A DNA stretch of 64,000 nucleotides. Origin: Novosphingobium sp. PhB57. Lineage in GTDB: Bacteria > Pseudomonadota > Alphaproteobacteria > Sphingomonadales > Sphingomonadaceae. The stretch covers positions 496,001 through 560,000 of the forward strand of contig NZ_SMBO01000004.1 in assembly GCF_004342985.1 (NCBI RefSeq), given 5' to 3'. Positions 34,286-42,765 of this stretch are shown here, piece by piece; within the stretch, counting starts at the first letter, position 1, and each line of letters opens with the position of its first letter. The position numbers and the translations under genes are program-made. The notes below the pieces were generated by a model. The model made no database searches. It saw nothing but the letters and a program-made list of their open reading frames with translations, and was not told the DNA's origin.

Positions 34286-35083
34286 ATGATCGGCACATTC
34301 TTCACCGGCGAGCAGGCCCTGACGGTCTGGCTCTGGGCGTTCATGGCGACCGGCGTGATCGCCGGGATCGTCAGCGGCTTCTTCAAGGCCCGGAAAATCC
34401 AGCCGCGCGGCTTCAAGTGGAAGATCCTGCGCAACGAGGCCATCGTGGCGGTGATCACGCTTGCCATCTCGGGCAAGATCATCGGCTCGACCTCGGCCTG
34501 GCTCAAGACGCACGGCTGGATCACGTTCCAGAGCGGAGCAGCGCCCTGGTGGATGATCGCGCTGGAATTCGGCGCCTACTTCTTCCTGTTCGACACCTAC
34601 TTCTACTGGCTCCACCGCTGGATGCACAAGGAGCCGGTCTATAGCTGGGTCCACAAGCTCCACCACAAGTCGACATCGCCGAACCTGCTGACCACCCTGT
34701 CGGTCAATCCGCTGGAGTCGATGATCAACGGCGGCTTCGTCCCGCTGTTCCTGGCCGTCTTCACGGTCCACCCGGCCACGATGGCGCTGATCCTGCCGAC
34801 CAATATCATCATGGGCCTCTACGTCCATTCGGGCTACGAATTCCTGCCGCGCTGGTGGAACCGCACATGGGCCACGAAGTGGTTCATCACGGCCACCTTC
34901 CATGACCAGCACCACCGCTACTTCACGGGCAACTTCGGCGGCTACACCACGATCTGGGACCGCCTCTGCGGCACCATGCGCAAGAAGTACGAAGCCGATT
35001 TCGATGCGGTCAAGGCCCGCTCCGCTCGGCGTCCGGCCGGCCCCGCACTCGCGGAGCTGAGCGCCGAGCGCGCAGAAGCCTGA
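34286..35083 (+). CDS. Fatty acid hydroxylase/sterol desaturase superfamily membrane protein
   Basis: This 265-residue inner-membrane di-iron oxygenase-like protein has about four membrane helices and the histidine clusters of the superfamily: HRWMH, HKLHHKS and FHDQHHRYF. Members hydroxylate or desaturate sterols, fatty acids, carotenoids or hopanoids; the substrate here cannot be read from sequence. It lies 70 bases before the cytochrome c' gene on the same strand. The electron-transfer proteins that follow could supply electrons, but this is inference. Confidence 0.9.
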   Translation: MIGTFFTGEQALTVWLWAFMATGVIAGIVSGFFKARKIQPRGFKWKILRNEAIVAVITLAISGKIIGSTSAWLKTHGWITFQSGAAPWWMIALEFGAYFFLFDTYFYWLHRWMHKEPVYSWVHKLHHKSTSPNLLTTLSVNPLESMINGGFVPLFLAVFTVHPATMALILPTNIIMGLYVHSGYEFLPRWWNRTWATKWFITATFHDQHHRYFTGNFGGYTTIWDRLCGTMRKKYEADFDAVKARSARRPAGPALAELSAERAEA

Positions 35084-35153
35084 CCAACCCAAGACCACGC
35101 GAAAAGACACAACGATCGGCCGGAAAACGGCCACGAAGACGGGAGAGTGACAG

Positions 35154-35612
35154 ATGAACGTTCGGGCAAGAACGAGCGCCATGGTCTTGGCGGCAGCGCT
35201 GGCGGCTACCCCGCTGCTGGCTGCACCGGCCGACACCGTCCGCGCCCGCGTGGACAACTACCGGGAACTAGGCGCCGCCTTCAAGGGTGTCAACGACGGC
35301 CTGCGCGGCAGCGAAGTGCAGACCGTGCTGATCGCGCAGTCCGTCCGGCAGATCCGCAACGCCTCGCGGGGGCAATACGAGTGGTTTCCGGCAGGATCCG
35401 GCCCGCAGTCCGGCGCCAAGACCCGCGCGAAGGCCGAGATCTGGTCCCAGCCCGCGAAGTTCAAGGGCGCGCAGGACGCTTTCGCGAAAGCCGCCGACGA
35501 TCTGCAACGCGCCGTGACCGCCAAGGATGTGGCCGCAATCCGCCTCAGCGCGCAGAAGCTCGGCGGGACCTGCAAGGCCTGCCATGACGCCTTCCGCGCG
35601 CCCGAGCACTGA
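35154..35612 (+). CDS. Cytochrome c'-type (class II) c-type cytochrome
   Basis: This 152-residue exported protein has a signal peptide (AMVLAAALAATPLLAAPA) and a four-helix body. A single heme-binding C140-KA-C143-H144 lies at the C-terminus, the hallmark of cytochrome c' and related class II cytochromes. It would act in the periplasm in electron transfer or in binding small gases such as NO. A GGGAGAG ribosome-binding site precedes the ATG. The next gene starts one base after its stop, making it the first gene of the coupled 35-42 kb run. Confidence 0.9.
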   Translation: MNVRARTSAMVLAAALAATPLLAAPADTVRARVDNYRELGAAFKGVNDGLRGSEVQTVLIAQSVRQIRNASRGQYEWFPAGSGPQSGAKTRAKAEIWSQPAKFKGAQDAFAKAADDLQRAVTAKDVAAIRLSAQKLGGTCKACHDAFRAPEH

Positions 35613-35613
35613 G

Positions 35614-36462
35614 ATGCGGCTGGACACCGGCATGACCCGGAACGCTTCCCTGGCCGCTCTTGCAGCGCTGGCGGGACTGGGCGCGGCATCGCTGCCCGCT
35701 TCGGCCCAGCCCGCGGATCTCCCGATCGCCGCGGCGGACGGATCCCCCTTTCCCCCGGGCGTGCGCGTCCGCAAGCTCGGGAATGCCAGCGTCTATACCG
35801 ATGCGAAAGGCAAAGTGCTTTACGGCCTGGACATGCGCACGCTCCTGCGCTGGGCGCCTGATCCGGCGCGGTTCTGCAATGCGGATTGCGCGCAAAGCTG
35901 GACGGCGCTGGCTGCCCCCGCGGGCTCCACCGCGAATATCCGCTATCCCGCCGGCTTCGAGAAGACCGCCGATGACCGCTTCATGGACCCGCGCAAGGCT
36001 CCGGACTGGACCGTGATCGATGGGGCGCAGGGCAAGCAATGGGTCTACAAGGGCTGGCACCTCGTGTTCACGCGCGCCGGCGCGAAGGCGCGCCCTGCCG
36101 ACAGGGATGGCGCCGACGGGAACGACGCCGACGCCGACGCCAACGAAAGGCGCTGGAACACGCTGAAATACGTGCCGCCGCCGCCGAAACCGGCCGCTCC
36201 CGGCGTCGTCACCACGGCCTTCGTCGACGGCGCCTATGCCTTTGCCGACCGGGAGGGCCGCGTGCTGTTCACGGGCAAGTGCGAGAGGGACTGCGCCTGG
36301 CGGCCGCTTCCGGCGCCCATGGCGAGCAGCGGCCTCGGCGAATGGAAAGTCAGTCTCACCGGCGACGAGCCCGAATGGACCTTCAAGGGCAAGCGCGTCT
36401 TCGTCGGCACCGCCGGCGATTCGAGCACTGTCCCGTCCGGAGGCCAGATACTGCGACCCTGA
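35614..36462 (+). CDS. Exported PF03640-type repeat protein (COG4315-like)
   Basis: This 282-residue exported protein has a signal peptide (LAALAALAGLGAASLPASAQ) and two copies of the 'secreted repeat of unknown function' type. The first shows VYTDAKGKVLYGLDM and C-NADC-AQSWTAL; the second shows YAFADREGRVLFTG and KCERDCAWRPL. The Cys pairs are conserved in each repeat. A charged spacer rich in Asp (about 168-185) separates them. The family has no established function but often lies near redox and cytochrome genes. The start at 35614 is one base past the cytochrome c' stop. Confidence 0.8.
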   Translation: MRLDTGMTRNASLAALAALAGLGAASLPASAQPADLPIAAADGSPFPPGVRVRKLGNASVYTDAKGKVLYGLDMRTLLRWAPDPARFCNADCAQSWTALAAPAGSTANIRYPAGFEKTADDRFMDPRKAPDWTVIDGAQGKQWVYKGWHLVFTRAGAKARPADRDGADGNDADADANERRWNTLKYVPPPPKPAAPGVVTTAFVDGAYAFADREGRVLFTGKCERDCAWRPLPAPMASSGLGEWKVSLTGDEPEWTFKGKRVFVGTAGDSSTVPSGGQILRP

Positions 36463-36489
36463 CAACGACGACAAACGGGGAGAGGCAAA

Positions 36490-37716
36490 TTGGACAGAGG
36501 AAAAACAGGGCTGGGCCTGATGTGCGGCGGGGCTGCCATTGGCGTGGCAGCGCTCATGGCGCTGACCGGCTCACTCTCTATGGAGGCCCCGGCGCGCGCC
36601 GAGGCGCCGCCGCGCACGCTGCCCGCCCCGCCGCCGGGCGGGGTCATGGGCTTCGTGGTCCAGGACTTCGTGCCGCCGGTGATCCAGGGCATGGACGCCT
36701 GCCCCAAGGGCACCAGCCCCAAGGTTCGCGACATCTATCTGGCCTCGCTTCCCGCCGACGAACGGGCGCGGCTGGAGCGCAAGGAAAACGAACCCGAACT
36801 CACCAAACGCTGGCAGGCCACCGTGTTCGGCGCCGATGGCACCAACATCTGTTCGCAGCCCGACAAGTTCGACCGGCCGCTGCTCACGACCGTGCAAAGC
36901 GCTCATGCGGGCGGGCTGGACCTGGACGGGGATGCGCCCGGCGAAAGCTGCTCTCATGAAGAGTTCACCGCACCCGACGGGCGCACCGGGATCGACAACC
37001 AGGAATACCGCGTGATGGGCTGCACGCTCGAATGGCGCGGCAAGGACGGGATCGGCGGCGACCTCCTCACCGGCATGCGGCAGTTCCACGCCTCGGGCGA
37101 GTGGACGCAGGTCATCCTCCTGCGCGGCGTCGACAGTCTGGAAAACGACGACGATGTGGAAGTGATCTACGCCAACACGCCCGATCGTCCGCAACTGGAC
37201 AGTCACGGCAACTTCCTGCCCGGCTACAGCTTCACGATCTCCGACAAGCCGCCGCGCCATCGCAATGCCCTGCACGGCCACATCGTGGGCGGCGTGCTGG
37301 TCACGGATGCGCAGGACATCAAGCTGGCGCAGACCTGGGGCCAGGGAGGCGCCCGTGACATCCGGGGTGCGCGGACCGCCTACGATTTCCGGCATGCCAA
37401 GCTCAGACTCGCCTTCCAGCCGGATGGATCGCTGCGCGGCCTTGTCGGTGGCTACCGGCCGGTGTTCGACGTGATCCAGAGCCCCGCGATCGGCGGTGCC
37501 GGTGCGGCTCTGGCTGCCGGCATCGACTGCGCCGGCACCCTGGCGACCTTGCGCAAGTATGCCGATGGCATTAGCGATCCGAAAACCGGCACATGCTCCG
37601 GCGTATCCAGCGCCATGAACCTCTACGCCGTCCCCGCCTTCATCAACGACGTGCCGGCTCCATCTGCCAGGATCGCGCCCGCCGGGACCGCACATGCCGG
37701 GAACAAGACCCTATGA
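36490..37716 (+). CDS. Exported protein of unknown function in the DUF1592/DUF1552 operon
   Basis: This 408-residue protein has an N-terminal signal or anchor segment (GLMCGGAAIGVAALMALTGSLSM). I do not recognise a domain. It has a proline-rich linker (PPRTLPAPPPGG), several cysteines (DACPKG, NICSQ, ESCSHEEF, MGCTLEW, IDCAGTL, GTCSGVS) that could form disulfides, and a central region that looks beta-rich. The start is TTG 36490 behind GGAGAGG, 28 bases after the previous stop. Its TGA overlaps the next start (ATGA), so it is translated together with the DUF1592-type protein and probably works with it. Confidence 0.8.
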   Translation: MDRGKTGLGLMCGGAAIGVAALMALTGSLSMEAPARAEAPPRTLPAPPPGGVMGFVVQDFVPPVIQGMDACPKGTSPKVRDIYLASLPADERARLERKENEPELTKRWQATVFGADGTNICSQPDKFDRPLLTTVQSAHAGGLDLDGDAPGESCSHEEFTAPDGRTGIDNQEYRVMGCTLEWRGKDGIGGDLLTGMRQFHASGEWTQVILLRGVDSLENDDDVEVIYANTPDRPQLDSHGNFLPGYSFTISDKPPRHRNALHGHIVGGVLVTDAQDIKLAQTWGQGGARDIRGARTAYDFRHAKLRLAFQPDGSLRGLVGGYRPVFDVIQSPAIGGAGAALAAGIDCAGTLATLRKYADGISDPKTGTCSGVSSAMNLYAVPAFINDVPAPSARIAPAGTAHAGNKTL

Positions 37717-39404
37717 GCCCGTTTCGCACAGTGCCGCTCGGAATCGCGGCGGTCACGCTTGCCGCCACGCTCTGGTTGGCAGGCACCGCATCGACTTCCG
37801 CGCCCGTCCATGCCGAGGCCAATGGCTCTCCGGCGCTGCTCACGGATCCCCAGGTCGTCGGAATGCGGCGCCTGACCGAGGCGCAATACCGCAACAGCAT
37901 TGCCGACATCTTCGGCAGCGACATCCGCGTGGCGGGCCGGTTCGAGCCGATCGTGCGCCCCGCGCACCAGCTCATCGCCTCCGGCGCCCGCAGCGCGGCC
38001 ATTACGCCGTCCGGGCTGGAGCAGTTCGACGCCATGGCCCGTGAGATCGCCCGGCAAGTCTTCGACGAAAATCACCGCGCGCAGTTCACCGCCTGTGCCC
38101 CGCCCGATCCCGCGGGCGCCGATGCGTCATGCGCGGGCCGCACCTTGGCGCCGCTCGGCCGCCTGCTGTTCCGCCGCCCCCTCAGCGAACAGGAACTGGC
38201 GCTTTACGTCCGCATCGCCGGGGAAGGGGCCGGTCCCACCAGGTCCTTCGCGAAAGGGCTGGAACTGGCGCTGGGCGCGATGCTCGTCTCGCCCTTGTTC
38301 CTCTACGTCGTGGAGACGGCCCAGCCCGATCCGGTGCGCCCCGGCGTGATGCGTCTGGACGACAATTCTCGCGCCGCCCGGCTCAGTTTCATGCTGTGGA
38401 ATTCGGCGCCGAATGCCGCCCTGCTCGATGCGGCGGCCGCGGGCAGGCTGACCGATCAGCCGCACCTTGCCGCCACCGTCCGGCGCATGGTCGCCTCGCC
38501 CCGCTTCGAGCAGGGTTTGCGGGCCTTCTTCTCGGACATGCTGCTGTTCGAGAAGTTCGACGAGCTGGCCAAGGACCCGGTGATCTATCCCTATTTCAAC
38601 CAGGACGTGCTCCAGGCCCTGCCCGAGCAGATGCTGCGCACGATCACCACGCAATTGCTGGACGGCGACGGCGATTACCGGGAGCTGTTCACCACCCGCA
38701 AGACCTGGATGAACCGGGCGCTGGGCGCGCTCTACCGGGTGCCGGTCAGCCAGTCTCAGGGCTGGGTGCCTTACGAATTCACGGCCGAATCCGATCGTTC
38801 GGGATTGCTGGGCCTCGCCGGGTTCCTGGCGATGTATTCGCACTCCGGACGCAGCTCTCCGACATTGCGGGGCCGGGCGATCCGCGAACTCCTGCTCTGC
38901 CAGCCGGTGCCCAATCCCCCCGGAAACGTGAACTTCACCGCCGTGCAGGACACGGGCAACAAGGCGATGCCCACGGCCCGCATCCGCCTGGATGCCCATA
39001 CCACCGATCCGGTCTGCGCCGGGTGCCACAAGATCACCGACCCCATCGGCCTCCCGCTGGAACGCTTCGACGGGATCGGCGGCTTCCGCACCTTCGAGAA
39101 CGAGGCCGCGATCGACGTCTCGGGCGAAATGGACGACACCCGCTTCACCGGAGGCGACGGGCTGGGCAAGGCCATTGCCGCCAGCAAGGACGCCACGCTC
39201 TGCGTCACGTCCCGCGCACTCGAATATGCGACCGGGCGCCCCAGCGAGGACGGCGAACTGATCGAACGGCTCGAAGGCGGCTTTGCGGCCCAGGGCTACC
39301 GGTTGCGCCAGTTGATCGAGACGATCGCAAGCCTGCCGCAGACTTACGAAGTCCCCACCGACAGCATCAAGGCCGGCACCACCCTGGTGGCGACGCGGCG
39401 CTAG
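37713..39404 (+). CDS. DUF1587/1592/1588/1585-type exported c-type cytochrome-like protein
   Basis: This 563-residue exported protein has a signal sequence (GIAAVTLAATLWLAGTAS) and the domain train first known from planctomycetes: a DUF1587-like start (MRRLTEAQYRNSIADIFG), DUF1592 (RLSFMLWNSAPNAALLDAA), DUF1588 (RSGLLGLAGFLAMYSHSGRSSPTLRG) and DUF1585 at the end. A C-x-x-C-H heme-like motif (VCAGCH) followed by KITDPIGLPLERFDGIG lies near residue 430. It likely carries one c-type heme in the periplasm. No biochemical role is established for the family. ATG 37713 overlaps the previous stop, and the DUF1552 gene follows after 14 bases; the DUF1592-DUF1552 pairing is a recurrent one. Confidence 0.9.
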   Translation: MSPFRTVPLGIAAVTLAATLWLAGTASTSAPVHAEANGSPALLTDPQVVGMRRLTEAQYRNSIADIFGSDIRVAGRFEPIVRPAHQLIASGARSAAITPSGLEQFDAMAREIARQVFDENHRAQFTACAPPDPAGADASCAGRTLAPLGRLLFRRPLSEQELALYVRIAGEGAGPTRSFAKGLELALGAMLVSPLFLYVVETAQPDPVRPGVMRLDDNSRAARLSFMLWNSAPNAALLDAAAAGRLTDQPHLAATVRRMVASPRFEQGLRAFFSDMLLFEKFDELAKDPVIYPYFNQDVLQALPEQMLRTITTQLLDGDGDYRELFTTRKTWMNRALGALYRVPVSQSQGWVPYEFTAESDRSGLLGLAGFLAMYSHSGRSSPTLRGRAIRELLLCQPVPNPPGNVNFTAVQDTGNKAMPTARIRLDAHTTDPVCAGCHKITDPIGLPLERFDGIGGFRTFENEAAIDVSGEMDDTRFTGGDGLGKAIAASKDATLCVTSRALEYATGRPSEDGELIERLEGGFAAQGYRLRQLIETIASLPQTYEVPTDSIKAGTTLVATRR

Positions 39405-39418
39405 AGAGGAAACCATCC

Positions 39419-40759
39419 ATGGCATTCGACATCTCGCGGCGCCTGGCGCTGAAAGGCATGATGAACGGCGCGGCCATCACGGTGGGCGTGCCGCTGCTGG
39501 ACATCTTCCTCGACGGTAACGGTGAGGCGATGGCTGCAACCGGCGCTCCCGTGCCGGTCCGGTTCGGCACCTGGTTCTGGGGGCTGGGCGTCAACCCCAG
39601 CCGCTGGTTCCCGGACAATCCCGGACCCGGCTACGACCTCAAGCCGGAACTGGAAGTGATCAGGGACCATGCCCACAAGATCAATATCCTGGGCAACTTC
39701 AACGTCATGCTCGACGGCGCCCCCAACCTGCCCCACACGTCCGGAGGCCCCGCGATCCGCACCGGCCGCGCCCTCACGGCCGAGGGCGGCCTGCCGGGCG
39801 AGAGCTTCGACGTCACCATCGGCGACCGCATCGGCACCCGCACCCGGTTCCGCAGTCTCGAAACATCTGCCTCCGGCGATCCCCGCAACTCGCTGAGCGG
39901 GCGCGGCGGCGGCAATCTCAATCCATCCGAAGGCTCTGCGGCCGGGCTGTACAAGCGGCTGTTCGGCACCGGCTTCAAGGACCCGAACAGCGCCGATTTC
40001 ACGCCCGACCCCGAAGTCATGGCGCGGCGCAGCGTGCTCTCCGCCGTCACCGATCAGCGCAAGGCGCTGGAGGGCGCGGTGGGCGCGGCCGACCGGCAGA
40101 AGCTGGACCAGTACTTCACCTCGGTGCGCCAGCTCGAAAACCAGCTCGATGTCGAACTCACCCGGCCGCAGCCCCTCCAGGCCTGCCTGGTGCCGCAGCC
40201 TGTCGCCGACCGCGCGGTCAATGCCGAGATCGAGAACGTCGTCGCCAACCATGCGCTGATGACCGATCTGCTCGTCATGGCGCTGGCCTGCGACCAGACC
40301 CGGGTGTTCAACATGATGTTCAACAACGGCGCCTCCTCGCTCACGCGGATCGGCAGCACGATCACGCACCACCAGCTCACCCATGAGGAAGCGCTCGACA
40401 ATCGGCTCGGCTACCAGCCCGAGGCGACTTACTTCCTCAACCGCATCTTCGAAGCCTGGACCTATTTCGTCGCCGCGCTCGACAAAGTGCAGGAGGGCGA
40501 CCGGACCTTGCTCGACAATACGCTGGTCTTCGCCCACTCCGAGACCGAATTCGCCAAGTTCCACACGATCGACAACATTCCCATGATGACCGCCGGCAGC
40601 GCCGGAGGGCGGATCAAGACCGGCATCTATGTCGACGGATTGGGCACGCCGATCAGCCGCGTGGGCCTGACGCTCCAGCAGGTCATGGGCGTACCCATCG
40701 ACAAATGGGGCGCGAAGAGCATGGAGACCGGGAAGTCGATCGGGGAGTTGGTCGCATGA
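39419..40759 (+). CDS. DUF1552 Tat-exported protein
   Basis: This 446-residue protein of the DUF1552 family has an N-terminal twin-arginine signal (ISRRLALKGMMNGAAITVGVPLL), implying folding or cofactor insertion in the cytosol before export. Family features are FGTWFWGLGVNPSRWFP, the region INILGNFNV...NLPHTSGGP, and a C-terminal region with AHSETEFAKFHTIDNIPMMTAG. The family is remotely related to DUF1501/sulfatase-like folds, without known activity. It is almost always encoded with DUF1592 proteins, as here. Its TGA overlaps the start of the next gene. Confidence 0.9.
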   Translation: MAFDISRRLALKGMMNGAAITVGVPLLDIFLDGNGEAMAATGAPVPVRFGTWFWGLGVNPSRWFPDNPGPGYDLKPELEVIRDHAHKINILGNFNVMLDGAPNLPHTSGGPAIRTGRALTAEGGLPGESFDVTIGDRIGTRTRFRSLETSASGDPRNSLSGRGGGNLNPSEGSAAGLYKRLFGTGFKDPNSADFTPDPEVMARRSVLSAVTDQRKALEGAVGAADRQKLDQYFTSVRQLENQLDVELTRPQPLQACLVPQPVADRAVNAEIENVVANHALMTDLLVMALACDQTRVFNMMFNNGASSLTRIGSTITHHQLTHEEALDNRLGYQPEATYFLNRIFEAWTYFVAALDKVQEGDRTLLDNTLVFAHSETEFAKFHTIDNIPMMTAGSAGGRIKTGIYVDGLGTPISRVGLTLQQVMGVPIDKWGAKSMETGKSIGELVA

Positions 40760-41253
40760 AGGCGCGTGCATGGCTGGCGGCGCTGGCCGCGATCCCGCTG
40801 CTGCCCGTCCCGGCCGCGGCTGAGGGACAGGCTGCGCCCCGGGAGGCGCCGGCGCGTCTGGTCGGCACGGTGCTCAAGTCCGCCTCGATCGACCGGGAAC
40901 TCGCCTTCTACCGGACGGCTTTCGGCATGACGCTGGCCATGACGCTCGATCACGGCCAGCGCCGCGAATACATACTGCGGTTTTCCGCCGATCCGGGCGA
41001 GGCCGGGCTGATCCTTGTCCACGACAGCGCGCCCGGCGCCCCGGCAAGGCTCACGCATGGCGACGCCTTCGATCGCATCGTCCTGCGCGTCACCGACATG
41101 GACGGCCTGCTGGCCCGCCTCGACGCCGCCGGGATCGCCCATCCCCCGGCTCGCGAAGTCGCTCAGGGCTACCGCGTCCTGCAGCTTGAGGACCCCGAAG
41201 GCTATTCCCTCGAAGTGATCCAGAGCACGCACGCCGCAGGAGCACCGCGATGA
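40756..41253 (+). CDS. Exported VOC (glyoxalase-like) family protein
   Basis: This 165-residue protein has a signal peptide (AWLAALAAIPLLPVPAAA) and a vicinal-oxygen-chelate fold of beta-alpha-beta-beta-beta modules (GTVLKSASIDRELAFYRTAFGM, RIVLRVTDMDGLLARLDAAG, GYRVLQLEDPEGYSLEVIQ). VOC proteins bind metals for lyase, dioxygenase or isomerase chemistry or act as binding proteins. An exported member is less usual. Its start overlaps the DUF1552 stop and its own stop overlaps the HiPIP start, so it belongs to the electron-transfer operon. Confidence 0.88.
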   Translation: MKARAWLAALAAIPLLPVPAAAEGQAAPREAPARLVGTVLKSASIDRELAFYRTAFGMTLAMTLDHGQRREYILRFSADPGEAGLILVHDSAPGAPARLTHGDAFDRIVLRVTDMDGLLARLDAAGIAHPPAREVAQGYRVLQLEDPEGYSLEVIQSTHAAGAPR

Positions 41254-41582
41254 GCATTTCGCGCAGACAGATCCTCGCGCAGGCCTGCGGGCTCGGCATG
41301 GCGCTGGGCGGCAGCGCATTCGCGGGCCGCCTGAATGCCCAGGCGAACGACGCGGCCGCCAGGCCCGCCTGCTACGACCCGGCCACGCTGCCTTATATGC
41401 AGAAGAGCCGAAGGCGGGCGCTCGGCTATGTCGACGCCTCGACGAACCCCGCCCGGCGCTGCGGACTCTGCGCGTTCTTCACCGGCACGTCGGCCGCCTG
41501 CGGGAATTGCCAGATGCTGTCCGGTGGCCCCGTGGCGGCCGGCGGCCTGTGCCAATCCTTCGCGCCGAAAGCCGCCAAGTGA
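41250..41582 (+). CDS. High-potential iron-sulfur protein (HiPIP), Tat-exported
   Basis: This 110-residue protein has a twin-arginine signal (SRRQILAQACGLGMALGG) and four cysteines with HiPIP spacing: C71-x2-C74, C87-x13-C101. A fifth cysteine, C84, precedes C87. HiPIPs carry a [4Fe-4S]3+/2+ cluster and shuttle electrons in the periplasm, for example to oxidases or photosynthetic reaction centres. The Tat signal fits cofactor insertion before export. Both ends overlap neighbours by four bases (ATGA and GTGA), linking it to the VOC protein and cytochrome b561. Confidence 0.88.
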   Translation: MSISRRQILAQACGLGMALGGSAFAGRLNAQANDAAARPACYDPATLPYMQKSRRRALGYVDASTNPARRCGLCAFFTGTSAACGNCQMLSGGPVAAGGLCQSFAPKAAK

Positions 41583-42238
41583 GCGCGGCGGCCGGCATCC
41601 GGGTGTGGGACCTGCCCACCCGTCTCTTCCACTGGCTGCTCGTGCTGCTGTTCGCGTTCTCCTGGTGGAGCGCGGAGAATCGCCACATGGACTGGCACTA
41701 TCTCTCCGGGATCACCCTGCTCGGCCTCCTGGCGTTTCGGCTGCTGTGGGGGCTGTTCGGATCGAGCACCGCGCGGCTGGCCGCGCTGTTCGCTTCCCCG
41801 CGCGCCGTCGGAAGGTATCTCGGCGGGCAAGGCACGCCCCGGGCGGGGCATAACCCGCTCGGCGGTTACAGCGTGCTCGCCATGCTCGCGTTCCTGTCCC
41901 TGCAAGTGAGCACCGGTCTCTTCGCCACCGATGTCGACGGGCTGGACTCCGGTCCGCTGTCCTTCCTGGTGTCGTTCGATCAGGGCCGTCTCGCCGCCGA
42001 GATCCATGCCTTCAGTTTCGACGCATTGCTGGTCCTGATCGGGCTCCATCTGGCGGCGATCGCCTTCTACGCCCTGTTCCGCCGGCGCAATCTGCTTGTC
42101 CCGATGCTGACCGGGCGCGATCGCGGCGCTGGAGCGGAAATCGTTCCCATGAAACCGGCCCGGTTCGGCGCTTTCGTCATCGCCGCCGGACTGGCCGCCC
42201 TCCTGGCCTGGCAGGCGAGCAAGGGCTTCGGGCTTTAG
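41579..42238 (+). CDS. Cytochrome b561-family membrane protein
   Basis: This 219-residue protein has four membrane helices and histidines placed for heme b (LPTRLFHWLL, MDWHYLSG, AEIHAFSFDALLVLIGLHLAAIAFY). It is typical of prokaryotic cytochrome b561 proteins that pass electrons between the quinone pool and periplasmic partners. I chose GTG 41579, which overlaps the HiPIP stop (GTGA) and begins MSAAAGIRVWDLPTR, the usual start of the family; a longer upstream frame runs through the HiPIP gene. It is the last gene of the coupled run and would be the membrane link for HiPIP and cytochrome c'. Confidence 0.9.
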   Translation: MSAAAGIRVWDLPTRLFHWLLVLLFAFSWWSAENRHMDWHYLSGITLLGLLAFRLLWGLFGSSTARLAALFASPRAVGRYLGGQGTPRAGHNPLGGYSVLAMLAFLSLQVSTGLFATDVDGLDSGPLSFLVSFDQGRLAAEIHAFSFDALLVLIGLHLAAIAFYALFRRRNLLVPMLTGRDRGAGAEIVPMKPARFGAFVIAAGLAALLAWQASKGFGL

Positions 42239-42384
42239 GCGCCCACCACCGATCCGGCAGGCCCCACCCCTGTCGACGCTTCACCCCATGCGCGCGAGAC
42301 CTTGCCGATCAATTCGCAAGGCCCGGGAACGAGGCGGCCCCACGGTTCGTATAGTTGGTTCATGACCATGGACCGCCACTCGAT

Positions 42385-42765
42385 ATGACATTGGAAAAGA
42401 AAGTGCTTTTGGTCGAGGACGAGGCGCTGATCCGCGTGATCGGCACTGACGCGCTCGAAGAAGCCGGGTACGACGTCCTGGAAGCAGGCAGCGCCGACGA
42501 GGCGCTCGAGATCCTGGAAGCCTACAACGAGGTCCTGGTACTGTTCACGGATATCCGCATGCCGGGAAGCCTGAACGGACTGGAACTGGCCCGCATCGTC
42601 CACGAGCGATGGCCCAAGATGAAGCTCCTGCTGACTTCCGGCGACACCTGGCCGTCGGAAAATGAAATCCCCGACGACGGCCGCTTCCTTCCCAAGCCCT
42701 ATCGCGTGGAAACGCTGCGCCGTGAAATCGACGAGATGACCAGAAACTGCAGCCCGACGACTTAG
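42385..42765 (+). CDS. Single-domain response regulator
   Basis: This 126-residue protein consists of one receiver domain: acidic residues in VEDEALIR, the phosphorylatable Asp in VLFTDIRMPG, a Thr/Ser switch in LLTSGD and the conserved Lys in LPKPYR. There is no output domain, so it signals by protein contact or acts as a phosphate sink. I chose ATG 42385 (MTLEKKVLLVEDE); an upstream ATG at 42355 would add ten residues without domain content. It overlaps tail-to-tail with the hybrid histidine kinase at 42762, its probable partner. Confidence 0.9.
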   Translation: MTLEKKVLLVEDEALIRVIGTDALEEAGYDVLEAGSADEALEILEAYNEVLVLFTDIRMPGSLNGLELARIVHERWPKMKLLLTSGDTWPSENEIPDDGRFLPKPYRVETLRREIDEMTRNCSPTT

